This document shows positions 23,515 to 35,249 of a stretch of DNA of 64,000 bases, in pieces. The first letter of the stretch is position 1. The number at the start of each line of letters is the position of its first letter. The stretch is from Ornithodoros turicata (Eukaryota; Arthropoda; Arachnida; Ixodida; Argasidae), in assembly GCF_037126465.1 (NCBI RefSeq), contig NC_088203.1, forward strand, positions 88,536,668 through 88,600,667, read 5' to 3'. The notes under the pieces were generated by a model. That model had not been told where the DNA came from, searched no databases, and saw only the letters and a program-made list of their open reading frames with translations. Position numbers and translations under genes: made by a program.

Positions 23515-23796
23515 GCCAGTATTGTGCTGACTCGAGTGGGGCTCCAATATGATAGATATTAAACGTTATTCAATACAAAATCTGTTTGGGTAATTCTGAT
23601 TGCTTATGTCTTGTAGTTTAACAGCCTTCATCGTCCATTCCCGCGCGTCTCATCGCTCCTGGCGATGAAATTCTCCAATCATCATTAGAAAAAAAGTTGT
23701 TTTGTTGTTTCCTACGTGACTCGTACTACTTCTCACAGTTTTGGTAAAGCGTCAACTTATCGAGCTAGGTTCATCATGCACCGCAGCATCTGAAAA

Positions 23797-23882
23797 CGCA
23801 ACAATATCAACAATAAATGTAGGAGAAGTGATGATGACATGGGATGTCTCCCCGTGGTAGTCACAGGACCATACCCCACTTC
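23797..23882 (-). repeat. 3' tail of a retroposon family with (TTG)n end (copy 2)
   Basis: Shares GTGATGATGACATGGGATGT and CCCCGTGGTAG with the copy at 18175-18262, in the same orientation, with an interrupted (CAA)n on the plus strand. Confidence 0.65.
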
Positions 23883-25274
23883 ACACAGGTTAATATGAGA
23901 GGATGAATTATGGTGAACGCGAAGCGACGACAGATCGTAGTTCTGTTTAGAGCTCTTCGAGGAGTCCAGTGGCTTGCATGAAGGCAAAAAGGGGAGCGAG
24001 GAGCCCGGCACTGATACGCGAGGGAGATCCATGGGCCAAGTACTTTGGACAAGCTGAATGCACTCGTAAAAATAGTTATTTTACATGGCAGCTATCACGT
24101 AAGGTGAAGTAGTATGTAGGGTAATTAAATAAACAAGCAAACAAATAAATAAATATAGTATCTGTTTATTCGTATTTTTAGTATTCATTACATTAGTATT
24201 TAAAAAGTATTTATCGTGGCTTGCGGTGTCGGTCTGCTGCGTGGTTATCGCTTGTTTTGCTGACAAATTTACAATGCAGGTACACACTAATGCAAATAAC
24301 CATATCTCACATTTCAGTGTTTTGACGTTGTAGCCATGTACAGGAGCCGGCTATTGCCAATGGCGCGTCACTCTGCGAATGGGACAGGTTGTGCTCGTCG
24401 TGTCCCTCCTGAAGTTTAATTCAAAAAGTTCGTCCTCACTCCTCAGTGATAGTGGCTATATCTGTGGGTGTGCACGTCGGCGTCAGTCGACGTGCACGGA
24501 ATCCCAGAGCATGGGATTCCCTCTCTTTCTGAGCATTTTATAATACTTTTTCATTTAATTTTTTATGTTACATGACTTCAAGGATTTTAAACAAAAACAG
24601 TACGTCATTCAAAGCATGAAAACTGTCATAATTAATTTCCTAGAATGCTATTCATCAAAAGTGCCTTTTGCGTCACCTGGACAGATTGTTATTCTATTCG
24701 CCTGAAACAGCGTTCAAACAGCGTTTGAACGCTGAGACAGCACTAACGCAATGTGCACAGTTAGAAGCAGCAAAGTACTCTGTTCGACGCTGTTCCCTTT
24801 CTGGAATTTACCACAATGGGCTCTACAGGCAGAAAGGAATGGAAATCGATGTGCTTTGGCCCTGCAAAGTTCAGGAGGCCCCCTGTTGTAAAACGCTGCT
24901 ACTCTCCCGGGATTTAACGACGTCTTTCCTCAATTAAAATAACGGCCAATTAGAGAAAAGAGTCGACAATCTGCGGACGATAGCGAATTTTAGCCCCATG
25001 GCCGGTCGTCTTAAAGTCCGTCTGTAATTGGATACGCGACCCAGAGAGGGAATTCTTTCCTTAATCCCAATGTTAAGGGCGGAAGTGTTTTTTCTTGCGC
25101 CTGGGCTACGAATGCTGACTCCCAGAGTAACTGGGGAACATATTTAGCCTTGTTTATTGATCGTCGCTTAAAAAAAAAAGGTCGGTATTCATAAACTCGT
25201 TGGCTTACGCGTATCGTCGCCGTCTCGTGGTGGCTCCCAATTTTAGCACCATACTTGAGAGTCGCCTCTGCTCT
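23883..25274. other. Non-coding stretch with two perfect hairpins
   Basis: CAGCGTTCAAAC / GTTTGAACGCTG (24708-24734, 3-nt loop) and GTGCACGTCG / CGACGTGCAC (24470-24497) are perfect inverted repeats. (AAATA)n at 24128-24155. No gene or TIR pair recognised. Confidence 0.5.
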
Positions 25275-25548
25275 ATGTACCACGGTTGTTCGGTTGGTCC
25301 TTCAGTCGGTTAGTTGGCGGTGCCGTTCCATTACCGAGCGAACGTGGGGAACGTGGAGGCAGGTTATTCGGGGGGAAGATCGTGTGTCCTGGGCAGCCTT
25401 CACGACGAACTGCGCCGGCACTTGCTTCAGGGCGTCTGAAGAAAACCCTGAGGAAGCAGCGAGGTAGAGGCACAGCCGATGTCGGGATTCGAACCAGGGT
25501 CACCTCCAAACTTAACTGCGTGTTTGCGATTCCCTGCCGGCACTGATA
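25275..25548 (-). mobile_element. tRNA-derived SINE (copy A)
   Basis: The minus strand has a pol III B box GGTTCGAATCC at 25495-25485, followed by the family body (CGGCTGTGCCTCTACC, CAGGGTTTTCTTCAGACG, GCCCAGGACACACGATC). Related copies lie at 30530-30795, 33661-33973 and 37450-37682. The A box is degraded. Open frames through it are incidental. Confidence 0.75.
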
Positions 25549-26506
25549 AATAACACGAAGGGGCAAATTACGCGCGAGGCTTCTACTTTTCTGCTTTTGG
25601 TCAGGATGTTGTTTATTACTCAAGTAGATATGACAAGGTAGGACATAGCTACATTAAGACACTTACAATCGGATAAACCTAAGGAAACCAGTAAACATGC
25701 ACGACCACGCGACCGTTCCTCAGAGAAGTATAACAGGTAGATCAGAGGCACAAGAACTCTACTTCACCTAGCATCATCAATTTTGCCTCTCAGTGCACCA
25801 CAATGTACTTGTGTAACGACCAGATAAGAGGGAACATCAGACGTATGCTGCGACTCTGGACGACCGAGTTCTGTTTTATTTACTGGATCAGTTCCACGGG
25901 AAAATAACGCAGAGAATAATTGGTGAGGTTTCATTTAATTAGCTCCCGTTGTTTCGGGCGTTACACGGAAGGCGGTGTGCCTGTCCTACTTGAGGCAGGT
26001 TTGTCAGAAGACGGGGCCCCCATCCAGGGAAAAATAAAGTTGGCTATGTTCATGGTGCGCGCTAAACCGAGTTCCCGAACCGAGTTTGTCGAATTGTTGT
26101 AGACGTACCTCTGCGTTGGTATAGTCTAACTGCCTTCCTACGCTGACTTCTGTGCCATAGGACCATTAAACGGCCATTAAGCAGTTCGCCGAATATTTAC
26201 GAATTATGACGTGCCCCACAAAGAATGAACTGGGGTTGCACTAGCGAGCGTATTTATACACACGGAAAAGCAACGGAACAACCACAATCCGCACGACCCC
26301 TCTCCTTCCTTCGTTAGTTCATTGGCTACGTCACGAAATTCCCGAAAATCCCGAAAATGGCAACACGGCATCACATGCCCTGGATGGGAGGGGGCATATG
26401 TTCGGGGGTATATATGAAAAGAAACGGCAGCAAAGCAACCGTCGGTTTCCTGTTTAAAACAGAAAAGCAAACGAAAGACGCTCATACGATGAACGTATAA
26501 AGGGAC
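25549..26506. other. Non-coding stretch, nothing recognised
   Basis: No motif-bearing frame. The tract at 26160-26185 (CCATTAAACGGCCATTAAGCAG) resembles the TTAA-type MITE ends but has no partner. Confidence 0.5.
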
Positions 26507-26595
26507 AGGTGAAGTCCTAATATATATACATATGTATATATATATATATATATATATTAGGACTCCACCTATATATATATGTATATATAATGCAG
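26507..26595. repeat. AT-rich palindrome with (TA)n core
   Basis: AGGTGAAGTCCTAATATATA at 26507 is mirrored by TATATATTAGGACTCCACCT ending at 26570 (one arm mismatch), with a (TA)n centre; a second ATATATATGTATATATA run follows. It can extrude as a long hairpin. Confidence 0.85.
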
Positions 26596-26990
26596 AAAAA
26601 AAAGTGATTAAATGAACAAGTAGATGACACTAGACGTGTTTGTTACTCAAAATTACATATACAGTACATACAGGGTGTCCCACCGAAAAAGGACCAGGGG
26701 CTAAAGAAAAAACGGAGTGCTGGACACAAATGGAACCAACTGTACGTGTTTGGCAGTTGTGTGGTCTATCCAAAAATATATTTTTCATCGCGCCTTGTTA
26801 ATTAATTAGCGGTAATTAATTTCCTAATTATTTAATTATAAAAGCTACGAAGTTGTTCGAATAAGAACATCTGATCTCTTCGGTCGCCTGATACCAAAGC
26901 CGTTTTCAGAAAAAAAATCCGTTCGATAGATCGTCCGCAAAAAAATCGTGAAGGAACACCATTTTTTGTTTATTTTGTTCATTGCGCATC
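26590..26990. mobile_element. One-ended TIR repeat (CAGGGTGTCCCACCGAAAAAGG) behind a shared AT-linked repeat
   Basis: At 26671, after TA, a MITE-type end CAGGGTGTCCCACCG begins, but no inverted partner was found. The preceding 26600-26655 (AGATGACACTAGACGTGTTTG, then CAAAATTACA) resembles 62240-62282, and both follow a (TA)n tract, so this flank is itself a dispersed repeat. Confidence 0.4.
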
Positions 26991-28880
26991 TCTAGAGACG
27001 CGTATTTCCTTCACCCCCAAAACGAGACGATGGAAGAGCACACTCTCGCCTCTTGCGTCCTAGAAAAAGATTACAGAAACAGAATGCAACAGAATGCAAC
27101 AGAAGAAAACAGAAAATGCAACCCAAGCGGTGAAGTATATACCGTACATAAACTACGCCGACGTTTCTTGGCACTTCTAAACGATATAAGTTGTGCATTT
27201 GAAAGGTGTTTACCTGATCCGACTGCGTTTTACCTGAGCAGTGAAAGGACAGACGGAGCTTTTCACGCTTTTTCATCTCATCCGTACCTGATGGTGTTAA
27301 AGCAAGTTCTTCGAGTACTTTGAAAGGCCATATTAGCATTTCATGACGGCGATTCAGCCTTGATTTAACGATGCCAAAGTGGAGTCTCCAACCGAGTGCA
27401 GTGCTGTGCACACACAACGGTTACGGCATGATGGCGCTTCATAACCATAATTTTTGGCCGCGTTCCCACATGCGGCAAATGCGCGCGGCCACGCGAATGG
27501 GGTGCGGGAGAAGTCGTCTCCGCGTTCCGCTTTTTCTCGACCGCGCACGCACGATTTGTAGCGGCATATATATACCGCGCATCGTCGGCCAATCAGGACG
27601 CCAACGGAGAGTGCGTCATGCTCTTGTTTTCTTCCGTCCTCCCACGCAGTCTGCAGCACATTGACAGCGTCGTCAGCGTCAGTATCTTATGATATTGACG
27701 CTATTATATCCACGGAACCCGCAGGCGGTAACAGCTACTGGGCGGCAAGCACAGTGTTTGCCGCCCAGCGGCAGCCCGCAGACGGTTTCCGGACATGTGT
27801 ACCGCATGTGGGTACGGGCCCTTACCGGTAAAGACTGACGGTACTGATTCCAAGCTACAGTGCTGATTCTCAATCATAACGTGTTTCAAAATAGAGTTAA
27901 CGTGTTAGGAATTACGAAAGATTGATGCATTCTATAAAACGACGCTTCTTCCATTAAAGAAAATTGCAGAGAGTGCAGGCAAAGAGGTAATTAACGGCGT
28001 TTTCTAATTAGATGGACGTCAAAAAGAAAATATACGCGATCCATCCTTGGGCTGCTCCACGATTACTCCTTCGCGAAAATTTGGCGTGTCTGTCCAACGT
28101 ATTTAATTGGATGTAAACGAACGTGTGTGCACAGGTAGTTAAAATAAGCTTAACGAAAGCTGAGTGAGTCGGAAGCAGGTTTTAATTTGCATGTGTTCTA
28201 GTACGAAATTGCCTTGCGCCCTCTGTCTCGCGAAATCCCGTGTCTAGGATAGTCGCTCTATACAGTGCAACTGCCATGCCTGGCTCATTCTGTCCGTTGA
28301 TATGACATGACGAGGATAAAATGAAAATCTGCAATTTTATGACGGGAGTTTGGCCTCCAGAATTTAATTCATAGACTCGGCTCATTTCTGAATGCCACGC
28401 AAACGGTTCGGTACGTTTTATGTGTAGAGTGATAGGCATAGGTTAACTTAAACTAATTTTGTTTCTAAAACGCAACGAACAAAAATGTTTTAATATAGGA
28501 TGGAAAAAATAGAGTATTTTGCAATACACATCTACCCGAGAAACGTCATCATGACGTTGGTAGACAGGCTGAAACAGAGAAACAAATCGGAAGGGGAAGG
28601 CTGGGTTCCACGAATGGGCACTTGTTCGCTGCCCCCTATTGAAAGAAATGTAGGACCGAACCATGTAGGAGCAGATCGCAATTCCAAAGACAAAAATAAC
28701 AAAACGGCAAAGAAGAATCAAAAGAAAGAAAGAACAAAGAGACACTATAACAACGGAAAAGAAGAAGAAAAATAACGGCGTTACAAAGTCACATAGCAAC
28801 GCTATACTATAACAGTACGATTACGACAGTACCATTACCATTACCATTGCTATATAACAAAGCGCTCTAACAACGTGTCA
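26991..28880. other. Non-coding stretch with one perfect hairpin
   Basis: CTGGGCGGCAA / TTGCCGCCCAG (27738-27768) is a perfect 11-bp hairpin in a GC-rich context. Frames of 100-140 codons at 26992-27417 and 28443-28799 lack motifs and overlap frames on the other strand. A (GAA)-rich tract lies at 28720-28775. Confidence 0.5.
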
Positions 28881-28885
28881 GTCAC

Positions 28886-29450
28886 ATGCAGTTCATGAGT
28901 CCTGAGGCTGTGATGAAATGGAAGAGAGCGGCAGTAACGGCCAGTGACAGCTTGGGGCACAAGATGGGGCCAAGGAGAGTGACCAAGGAAAAGAATAGGT
29001 CGAAGCTGTTGGCAGTTATGTCTGCTGCCGTCGCCTATCCCTATCGAAGCCTCATGCTTCTTGGACCTGGCGCCTTCTGGTCGCGTCTGAAGCCGGTCAC
29101 ACTCAAAGAGACGATCCTAGACAAGGTCAGAACACAGAGGTTCCTAGGCTTAGTCATCGACGGTTGGTACAGCGCTCGCTTGACTATCTTTGGTTCTCTA
29201 TGTGAATCACGTAAAGATAAGATGCCAGACCTCCATTAGAATTGTTCGTCACCTTGGATGCCGCACCTCCGTCTGCCCAACCCGTACCGTTCGTTCAGTA
29301 CACCAGGCGACAACCGTAGCGATTGGATTGGGGAGTGCCCTCGGCATCATGTCCTCAGCTCGCAACGTCGCGCCGCCTATGCTGACCCGTTCGCAACTCC
29401 TTGCAACTCAGCAACACCTGCTACGAATAGCACGTTTCCATAAGACGGAC
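28886..29450 (+). pseudogene. I-like retrotransposon RT fragment (thumb region)
   Basis: In one frame, LKPVTLKETILDKVRTQRFL and GLVID (about 29080-29160) match the FLGV(V/I)ID-type thumb block of non-LTR RTs. After a frameshift near 29190, VNHVKIRCQTSIRIVRHLGC and RTVRSVHQATTVAIGL continue as the conserved helix region of I-group RTs (ATT...A.LY). No palm motifs remain, so it is truncated upstream. It is on the opposite strand from the RNase H fragment at the window start; whether they are one family is unknown. Confidence 0.65.
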
Positions 29451-30529
29451 GGCGGGAGAGCACTGTTTCGGAGACTACAGCTAGACCGTACGCAGTGTCT
29501 CTATGCAAAGCTTCTCTGTTTGGCGTTTAGTTTATTTCAGTGTTTAATGTTTAGTTGTTGAAAATACACAATCGTAACATAACTGTGATAATGGTCACTG
29601 TTAAAAGGGTAACCGCTCACCGTGACTAAATGAGAGTTCCTTCCTCCTAACCATTCACAACTACAACTAGACTCCTGTTTGACAGCGAAACCGTAATCTA
29701 CAAATACCAAAAACCAACTTCTCCACAGCAGCAATTTCGCAAGCTCGCTCCTATATTAGCTTTTCTGTTACATATTTGCCGCCATGCTCCCTGCTTCTTC
29801 TGCTGCTATGCGTTCGACAACGCGGGAAGACTCCGCGCGATCCTCAATTTACAAGCCAGAGAACAAGGAAAGGCAGGCTACTCCTCCTCCTCCCGCCCGT
29901 CGGCGAAGATGTATTTTACGAGGCGTTTGCGTCGCATCCGATGAGAAGTCAAGAGCGTGAGATATACGATGTATCTTCGTTACGTCCGCTACGCGTGATG
30001 CCACTTTGGAGCGCGGAAGGAAAAGTGTCGTCGTTTCCTTATCCGTGCCGTCTTCCCTTGTTCTTGGCAACTCGTTTTACGGCCTGGCTAACTACGCAGC
30101 TAGCAATTTAGTGTTTTCTCCCGGAAAAGGAGGTCGTACGTCAAGGGTCTCCCCCATTTTACCTGTCAAGAGTCACAATTTGTACCCGCAGAAAGGAAAT
30201 TTAACGATAGAGTGAACGAGCAAGCTGATACTGCGCGGTGGTGCTCCTCCGAAACTCTTTTTGAATTACCCGCATATTTGACCATATTTTTAGCGTGTGC
30301 CGTCACTCTTTCGTTATTAATGGCGATGTCTCTCATTAAAATATTTGTATGGGTAAACAATATTAAGAGGGGGACAACAACAACAGAAAAAGTCGAAGCA
30401 CATCGGTGGCTGGGCTCCGTGTGTAAGCCCTAGGGGTTTGACGTAGCACCGCGGACATGCTATCCGGGATGGGTGAAGTCATGGTGAGAGGTTTCTTAAC
30501 TGCAACGCCCGTCGCCCATTTAAATTCTG
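29451..30529. other. Non-coding stretch, nothing recognised
   Basis: Frames of up to 111 codons on both strands without motif. No TIR pair. Confidence 0.5.
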
Positions 30530-30795
30530 TGTTAGCGTCGCGAAGCAACTGTGGCTATGCGCGGTGTACAGACGTGGACAACAGGAAGGAATAGGGTGCA
30601 GGGGTTAGTATGCGTGCTGGGCCGACTTCAAAGAATCCTGAGTCGACATTGGTCTGGAAAGTCACCCGGAAAACCTCAGACAGCGCAGCCGGTTGTAGGA
30701 TTCGAACCCACCACCTCCCATGTCCCCAGCACGGGGCTTGACTGCCATCAACGGGCGGATGCTTCTGCCCGTTCGGCCACGCCGTTGTGGAGGGG
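30530..30795 (-). mobile_element. tRNA-derived SINE (copy B)
   Basis: The minus strand starts with a tRNA-like head: A box TGGCCGAACGGG (30779-30768) and B box GGTTCGAATCC (30708-30698), about 60 bp apart. The family body follows (CGGCTGCGCTGTCTGAGG, GTCGGCCCAGCACGCATAC, CATAGCCACAGTTGCTTCGC) and ends near GCGACGCTAACACAG at about 30530. Both pol III boxes are intact, making this the best-preserved head of the four copies. Confidence 0.85.
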
Positions 30796-31518
30796 CGGGC
30801 GGCAGATTTATTACGACAAGGAAAAAAAACAGGAGGAAAGGTCAGCGAAACGGTATGTCCGCTTACTATTCCGCAAAAAAATAAATAAATAAAGAGACGA
30901 GAAAATAATTAGGATACAAAGGATGCTAACAAAAGGCGAAAGAAGGATACGAGATAGATTGAAGACAACTAGGAGGGAACTAAGATTTAGAGAATAAAGA
31001 TGAGGGTAATGCGTATGAGGCTGAGAGGTGAGGATGGGCCCGTTGGTGGGTTTGGTGATGTAGTACCGCTCTTAGCGGGAGCGGTGTCCTTTCTCTTACT
31101 CTGTCTATAAAGGCTAGAACATTCTACAGCAGCGAGTGGCACCATTTTACATGTTGTCGTCTGTTATTGGCACGAAGACATTGTGAGATGACACACAGTT
31201 TGGCCCACTAGTTCCTGTATAAAATTCAGATACGAAACTTTGTCTTTATGTTACATACACGTACGGTTAGAGCTCGTTTGACAGCCCATTTGTTTTACTG
31301 GGTTACGAGTGCTAGGAGCGGTGATCGTTGGCCGACTACAATACGCTTTCCCAAATCACGGAAGGTTCCAATTTAAGCTATAGCAGCCTCATGTAATTCT
31401 AAATAGCGTACAAGATAGTTGCTGCATGATCTCAGGAGATATAAACTGAAAAAGCTATGGCGAAGTTCTTCGTGGAAACTGAGAACTAACTACCGTACAT
31501 TGGACCTTTTCATGCATA
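30796..31518. other. Non-coding stretch
   Basis: (AAATA)n at 30878-30893; no motif-bearing frame. Confidence 0.5.
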
Positions 31519-31884
31519 CAGGGTGTTTCTTTTTAGGTGCAACATATTGACATAAAAAGGTGAGTTGCCTTAGGACGCTTTTACTTTCGTCATTGGATTA
31601 CTCGACGGGGCTGCTAATAGGAAGCCGTATTTATTCTCAATTAGGGAACTAATTAGCAGATATATTTTAATCAACTTTTAAATTATTTACTTTAGCAAGC
31701 ACATTGTAATGTTAAAGCCTGCTCTGCACAAGATGCGCTCGAACCACTGACGAAGCACGAATGTAATCGGAGCGCGCGCCACAGGCCTAATTATTTCGGC
31801 TCTGTCGTCTGTTGCGCACTTCTTGCGCACTGGTCTGCAAAAGAGCGACGGTGACGTCGATATCCGCCCTCACTCCGTCACGAA

Positions 31885-32593
31885 GGGTGCGTTCCACAAC
31901 TAACCCTCTAGTAGGAGTTGGTCACGTGACAGAGTTGTACCACGTGACCATGGGGGTAGGGTCACCCTCGGGTAGGTTGTGGAACGGGCGCGAGTACGAT
32001 TCTCAACATGGCGACAGCAGACGACATTGACATTTGGGCTTCGCGACATAAGAACCGCTGTCCGCTGCTTCGCTTTAGCGTGACGCTGTTTTAGTGTGAC
32101 GCTTGGGGACACCTGCGTGGGTTCGTAAAGCATTCACGCCACGAATTAGAGGTATTTACAGCACGTTCCGAGAAAGGGTAGCGCTGTTCTCGTCGGCAGC
32201 TAGCTCTAAAACGCATAGAAACAGGTTTCGACCCTCACATGCAGCGATCTGATGTGTGTTGTATGTATGGTTCCGTGCATGTTGAACTGAAGAAAACATC
32301 AGGTCGCAAAATCGGCACTGGAACTTTCCTGCATCCTTTATGATGCTGCCGAGACAAGCAGCAGCAAAAGCAGACGACCGTAGATTTTAATGCAGACGAC
32401 AGCTCTGACGTCACTACCCTTACCTACTCCCGTCTGATAGGGTGTAGAGCGAGTCGACCTCGGGTAGCTACTCTCGAGTAGGCAACCCGCTTTTGGAACG
32501 GGGGTTGCGACGTCATCGAGTAGGTTTTGGAATTGCGGAGAGTAGCTACTCCCTACTCTCGGGCCGACCCGGGTGAGTTCTGGAACGCAGCCT
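31885..32593. mobile_element. MITE with GGGTGCGTTCCA termini, nested
   Basis: GGGTGCGTTCCACAACTAACCC at the left end is inverted at the right as GGGTGAGTTCTGGAACGCAG (inverted reading CTGCGTTCCAGAACTCACCC). The interior has multiple copies of CTACTC(T/C)CGAGTAG-like text near 32420-32560. The end type resembles Harbinger or hAT MITEs; the target duplication is not clear. Confidence 0.65.
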
Positions 32594-32910
32594 TAACGTT
32601 ACAGAAAAACGTCATACGCGATTTAGGCAAACCCTTATCGCGGTATGTTTCACGCTCTGTCTTTTATTTTTATTTTTCCTTCCTTTCGTTCCTTCATGTG
32701 TTCGCAGTCGCTTGCCGTATCAGTCATTTCTTCGTGCCGGACACAGCTCTTGCCCTTCCGCGGCACGATAAGCGCTGATATGCAGTGGTGATGCGCAAAG
32801 CTCTTTGCAAACAAAAAGAAAAAACAAAACAAAACAAAGATTGTGAAACATTGTGTTGTTGACTGATTAGATGAGTCACAGAATTAGTTAGCCCAACCGC
32901 CTTCGTGTCT

Positions 32911-34386
32911 TCCCATTTCGCCTATTCCCATTTTGCCTAATGCTTCTTAGCAGATTATCTCGCCGTACTTTAGCAGGTTCACCGACCTCGAACTGCAGGG
33001 GGTCCCATTTGGCCTAATGTATGCTGCAGACAGTCCCACTTCGCCTACTAATCCGTGTTACGTAAGAAAGAAGGCGGTCCTCTGCCATGCTGCCAAAAGT
33101 CAATTTCGGATCTTCATATAACTTTACATGCAACCTTGTTGGTTTCACTGAAGCATGAGGTCTGTATTTATAATTCATATTACTCTAGGGTTTCTTCCCT
33201 CATCTGTTGGTTCACAAATATAGACTGTGCAAGAGTGAAAACATAGTTTTTATTTACATTTTTTTTAAATTAAAAGGGCAGCTTTGTTTTCTGCACTTCA
33301 AAATTCTTCCAAATTTGCAGCTCTACTCAATATGCATTAGATGTCCCACGGCTTCGAGGTACAACATCATGTCCCGTTCGCCATTCTGAATTATTGACTG
33401 CTCAATGACATTCTTAAGTAGCATCACAACCTTTTATTAATTCCAACGCCCTACGCCGGCTTTTTCAACTGACCCTAAGTGATTTCGGAGAAATTCACAG
33501 CACACCCTGGAGGAGACTAGAATTTGTACGACACCGACCAGAAAAGGAATTCCTGTCGGAAAATATTTCCGTGTATAACTCCCACCGTTAGATAATGCGC
33601 AGGCCCTCTTCAGAGCACCTTTTTACCGAAAACGCGCGCGTTATACACCGGAAAATACGGTAGTTAGGTTGAACGTGGGTTAAGGCGTCTCGCTCGGTGG
33701 TGTCGTGCGAACTGGGAGGCGGTGGGTTCGAATCATACCACCGGTTGTGCTGTCTGAGGTTTTCCCTGAGTTTTCCGAAGACTTTCGAGACGAATACCGG
33801 CACAGTTCCCCCTGAAGTCTGCCCAAGACACATATTAACCCCCTATCCCCCACTCCTTCCTGCTGTTCTCTCTCCATCTGTTCTCATCTGTACGTCGCTC
33901 ATAGCCACCTCTCATCTCCACATAACCACATCTCGCTCATAGCTTCGCGGCGCTAACAAGAAAGAAAAAAAAAGAGTTAAATTAAACACGACTATGGTGA
34001 CGCCAGTTTCCATATTTAACATCGCTCAGGTGACACTGAACATGGCTCGAAGCCTTGTTTCATTCGTCATGCTGTCCATCAGGAGTCACTATGTAAAATG
34101 TTTGTAAAATGTTTTTGTTATATTTGTACATTATATTTACACCTTATATTTGCAAATGTAAAGGGTCTTTGTTTCGGACGACGTAAGGTAGTTGTCCGAC
34201 GAGCACATTCATTTCTTGCACACGTCATCATCGGGCCGGAGCGTGTAAGTAACGCCCACTTGCCGACAGTCCCGTTTTGCCTAATGAGATTGCACGGCAG
34301 TCCCATTTCGCCTAACGGCTGTTACCCCTCCCGCCTCTTTAATCCGATAATCCGGGTTAGGCAGAATGGGAATAGGCGAAATGGGA
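32911..34386. mobile_element. TIR element with TCCCATTTCGCCTATTCCCA termini, nested
   Basis: The left end TCCCATTTCGCCTATTCCCA (continuing TTTTGCCTAA) is inverted at 34357-34386 with one or two mismatches over 30 bp. CCCATTT(C/G)GCCTAA phrases also recur inside (33003, 33039, 34300), so the ends are built of subrepeats. The SINE at 33661-33973 inserted into it. No transposase. Confidence 0.75.
33661..33973 (+). mobile_element. tRNA-derived SINE (copy C) with poly-A tail, nested
   Basis: B box GGTTCGAATCA at 33725-33735, then the family body (CGGTTGTGCTGTCTGAGG, CCGGCACAGTTCCCCCTG, GCTTCGCGGCGCTAACA) and an A-rich tail at 33958-33973. The A box region (GGCGTCTCGCTCGGTGG) is partly degraded. 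Orientation is opposite to the other three copies. Confidence 0.85.
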
Positions 34387-34413
34387 TGTAACCTCTGCCT
34401 TATCGTTAAAATG

Positions 34414-35249
34414 CAGGGTATTTCACCTAAAGTGATAAAAAAGTCTAACTGGCGACGTACTCGCCGGAGGATTGTGGGACTTTCGGCAATACCCTTCTGG
34501 AACTTTTGCCGCCATTTAGGAAGGCTTTGGACAACTTTTAATTGAGGGGAATTTATTTTTGTCAATTGAACTTTGAAAATCAACAAGCGAACCTCGTTTT
34601 TTTTGTTTTTTTACAAGAATATGAAGTCCTCCACGGATAACCGCAGACCCAACAAAAATTATGCGCGGTACTGCAAGATAAATAGTCGAAAAACATTAGT
34701 AAAAATTACGCTTTAGCCCCGTCTGCTTGATTTTCGCAAAGAAGCGCGTGCAAAATGTGCGTTTAGAGGACGAAGTGTCCCCACCCATTGCTTTCGTTGT
34801 GATAAGACGGTTGTTTTGTTTTCTTTATGATAAGACGGTTCTCACCAGCATCAAGGTCAAAGCTGGGAAAGAAAGGCAAAACAAGAGGGGGGAACTCTTA
34901 CTCCTCTCCCCGCATCTCCATTGCGCTCTTCTTTGCGACAATTGAGAAGGCAGGGTTAAAGCAGAACTGTTGCTAATTTTTTCGACTATTTGTGTTGCGA
35001 TACCGTGCATAGTTTTTGTTGGGGCGGTGGTTACCTGTGGAGGGCTTCATATTTCTGTAAAAAAAAAAGTGAGGTTCGCTTGGGAATTTGCAAAGTTTAA
35101 TTGAAAAAATATATTTCCCGCAGTTAAAAATTTTCCAAAGCCTTAGAGGGTGGCAAAAGTTTCCAGAAGGTAACTGCCGAAAGTTGCACAATCCTCCGGC
35201 GAGTGCGTCGCCAGTTAGAATTTTTTATCCCGTTAGGTAAAGCACCCTG
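34414..35249. mobile_element. Palindromic MITE, CAGGGTATTTCACCTAAAG termini (copy 2), nested
   Basis: Same family as 7970-8809: shared CGACGTACTCGCCGGAGGAT, TTTTCAATTGAACTTTGAAAAT-type and GAAGTCCTCCACGGATAACC blocks. The right end has TA (35250-35251); the left flank is TG, a probable mutation. 836 bp, no transposase. Confidence 0.85.

Larger units (their letters stand above)
18971..23516 (-). mobile_element. CR1/L2-like non-LTR retrotransposon, full-length but decayed, with 2A-like motif
   Basis: Read on the minus strand: 5' region with two 62-bp leader blocks (23453-23514 and 23159-23220), ORF1 from about 23196 with a mutated 2A-like motif, an APE endonuclease (about 22140-21400), RT (about 21090-19146), 3' UTR, and an (AAATA)n tail at 18971-18988. 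There is no RNase H. Many stops and frameshifts show it is dead. An unrelated retrotransposon 3' end is inserted at 21116-21305. Domain order matches the better-preserved copy at 51.6-55.8 kb, but the sequences are clearly different families. Confidence 0.85.

Noticed and set aside
25286..25623. Frames of 86 and 116 codons on both strands
   Set aside because: They are translations of SINE copy A.
26992..27417. 141-codon minus frame and opposing 113-codon plus frame
   Set aside because: Opposite-strand frames over the same DNA without motifs; no splice or promoter support.
30698..30779. Possible tRNA gene (A and B boxes present)
   Set aside because: The cloverleaf is not completed by an acceptor stem, and the sequence continues into a body shared by three other copies, so it is a SINE head.
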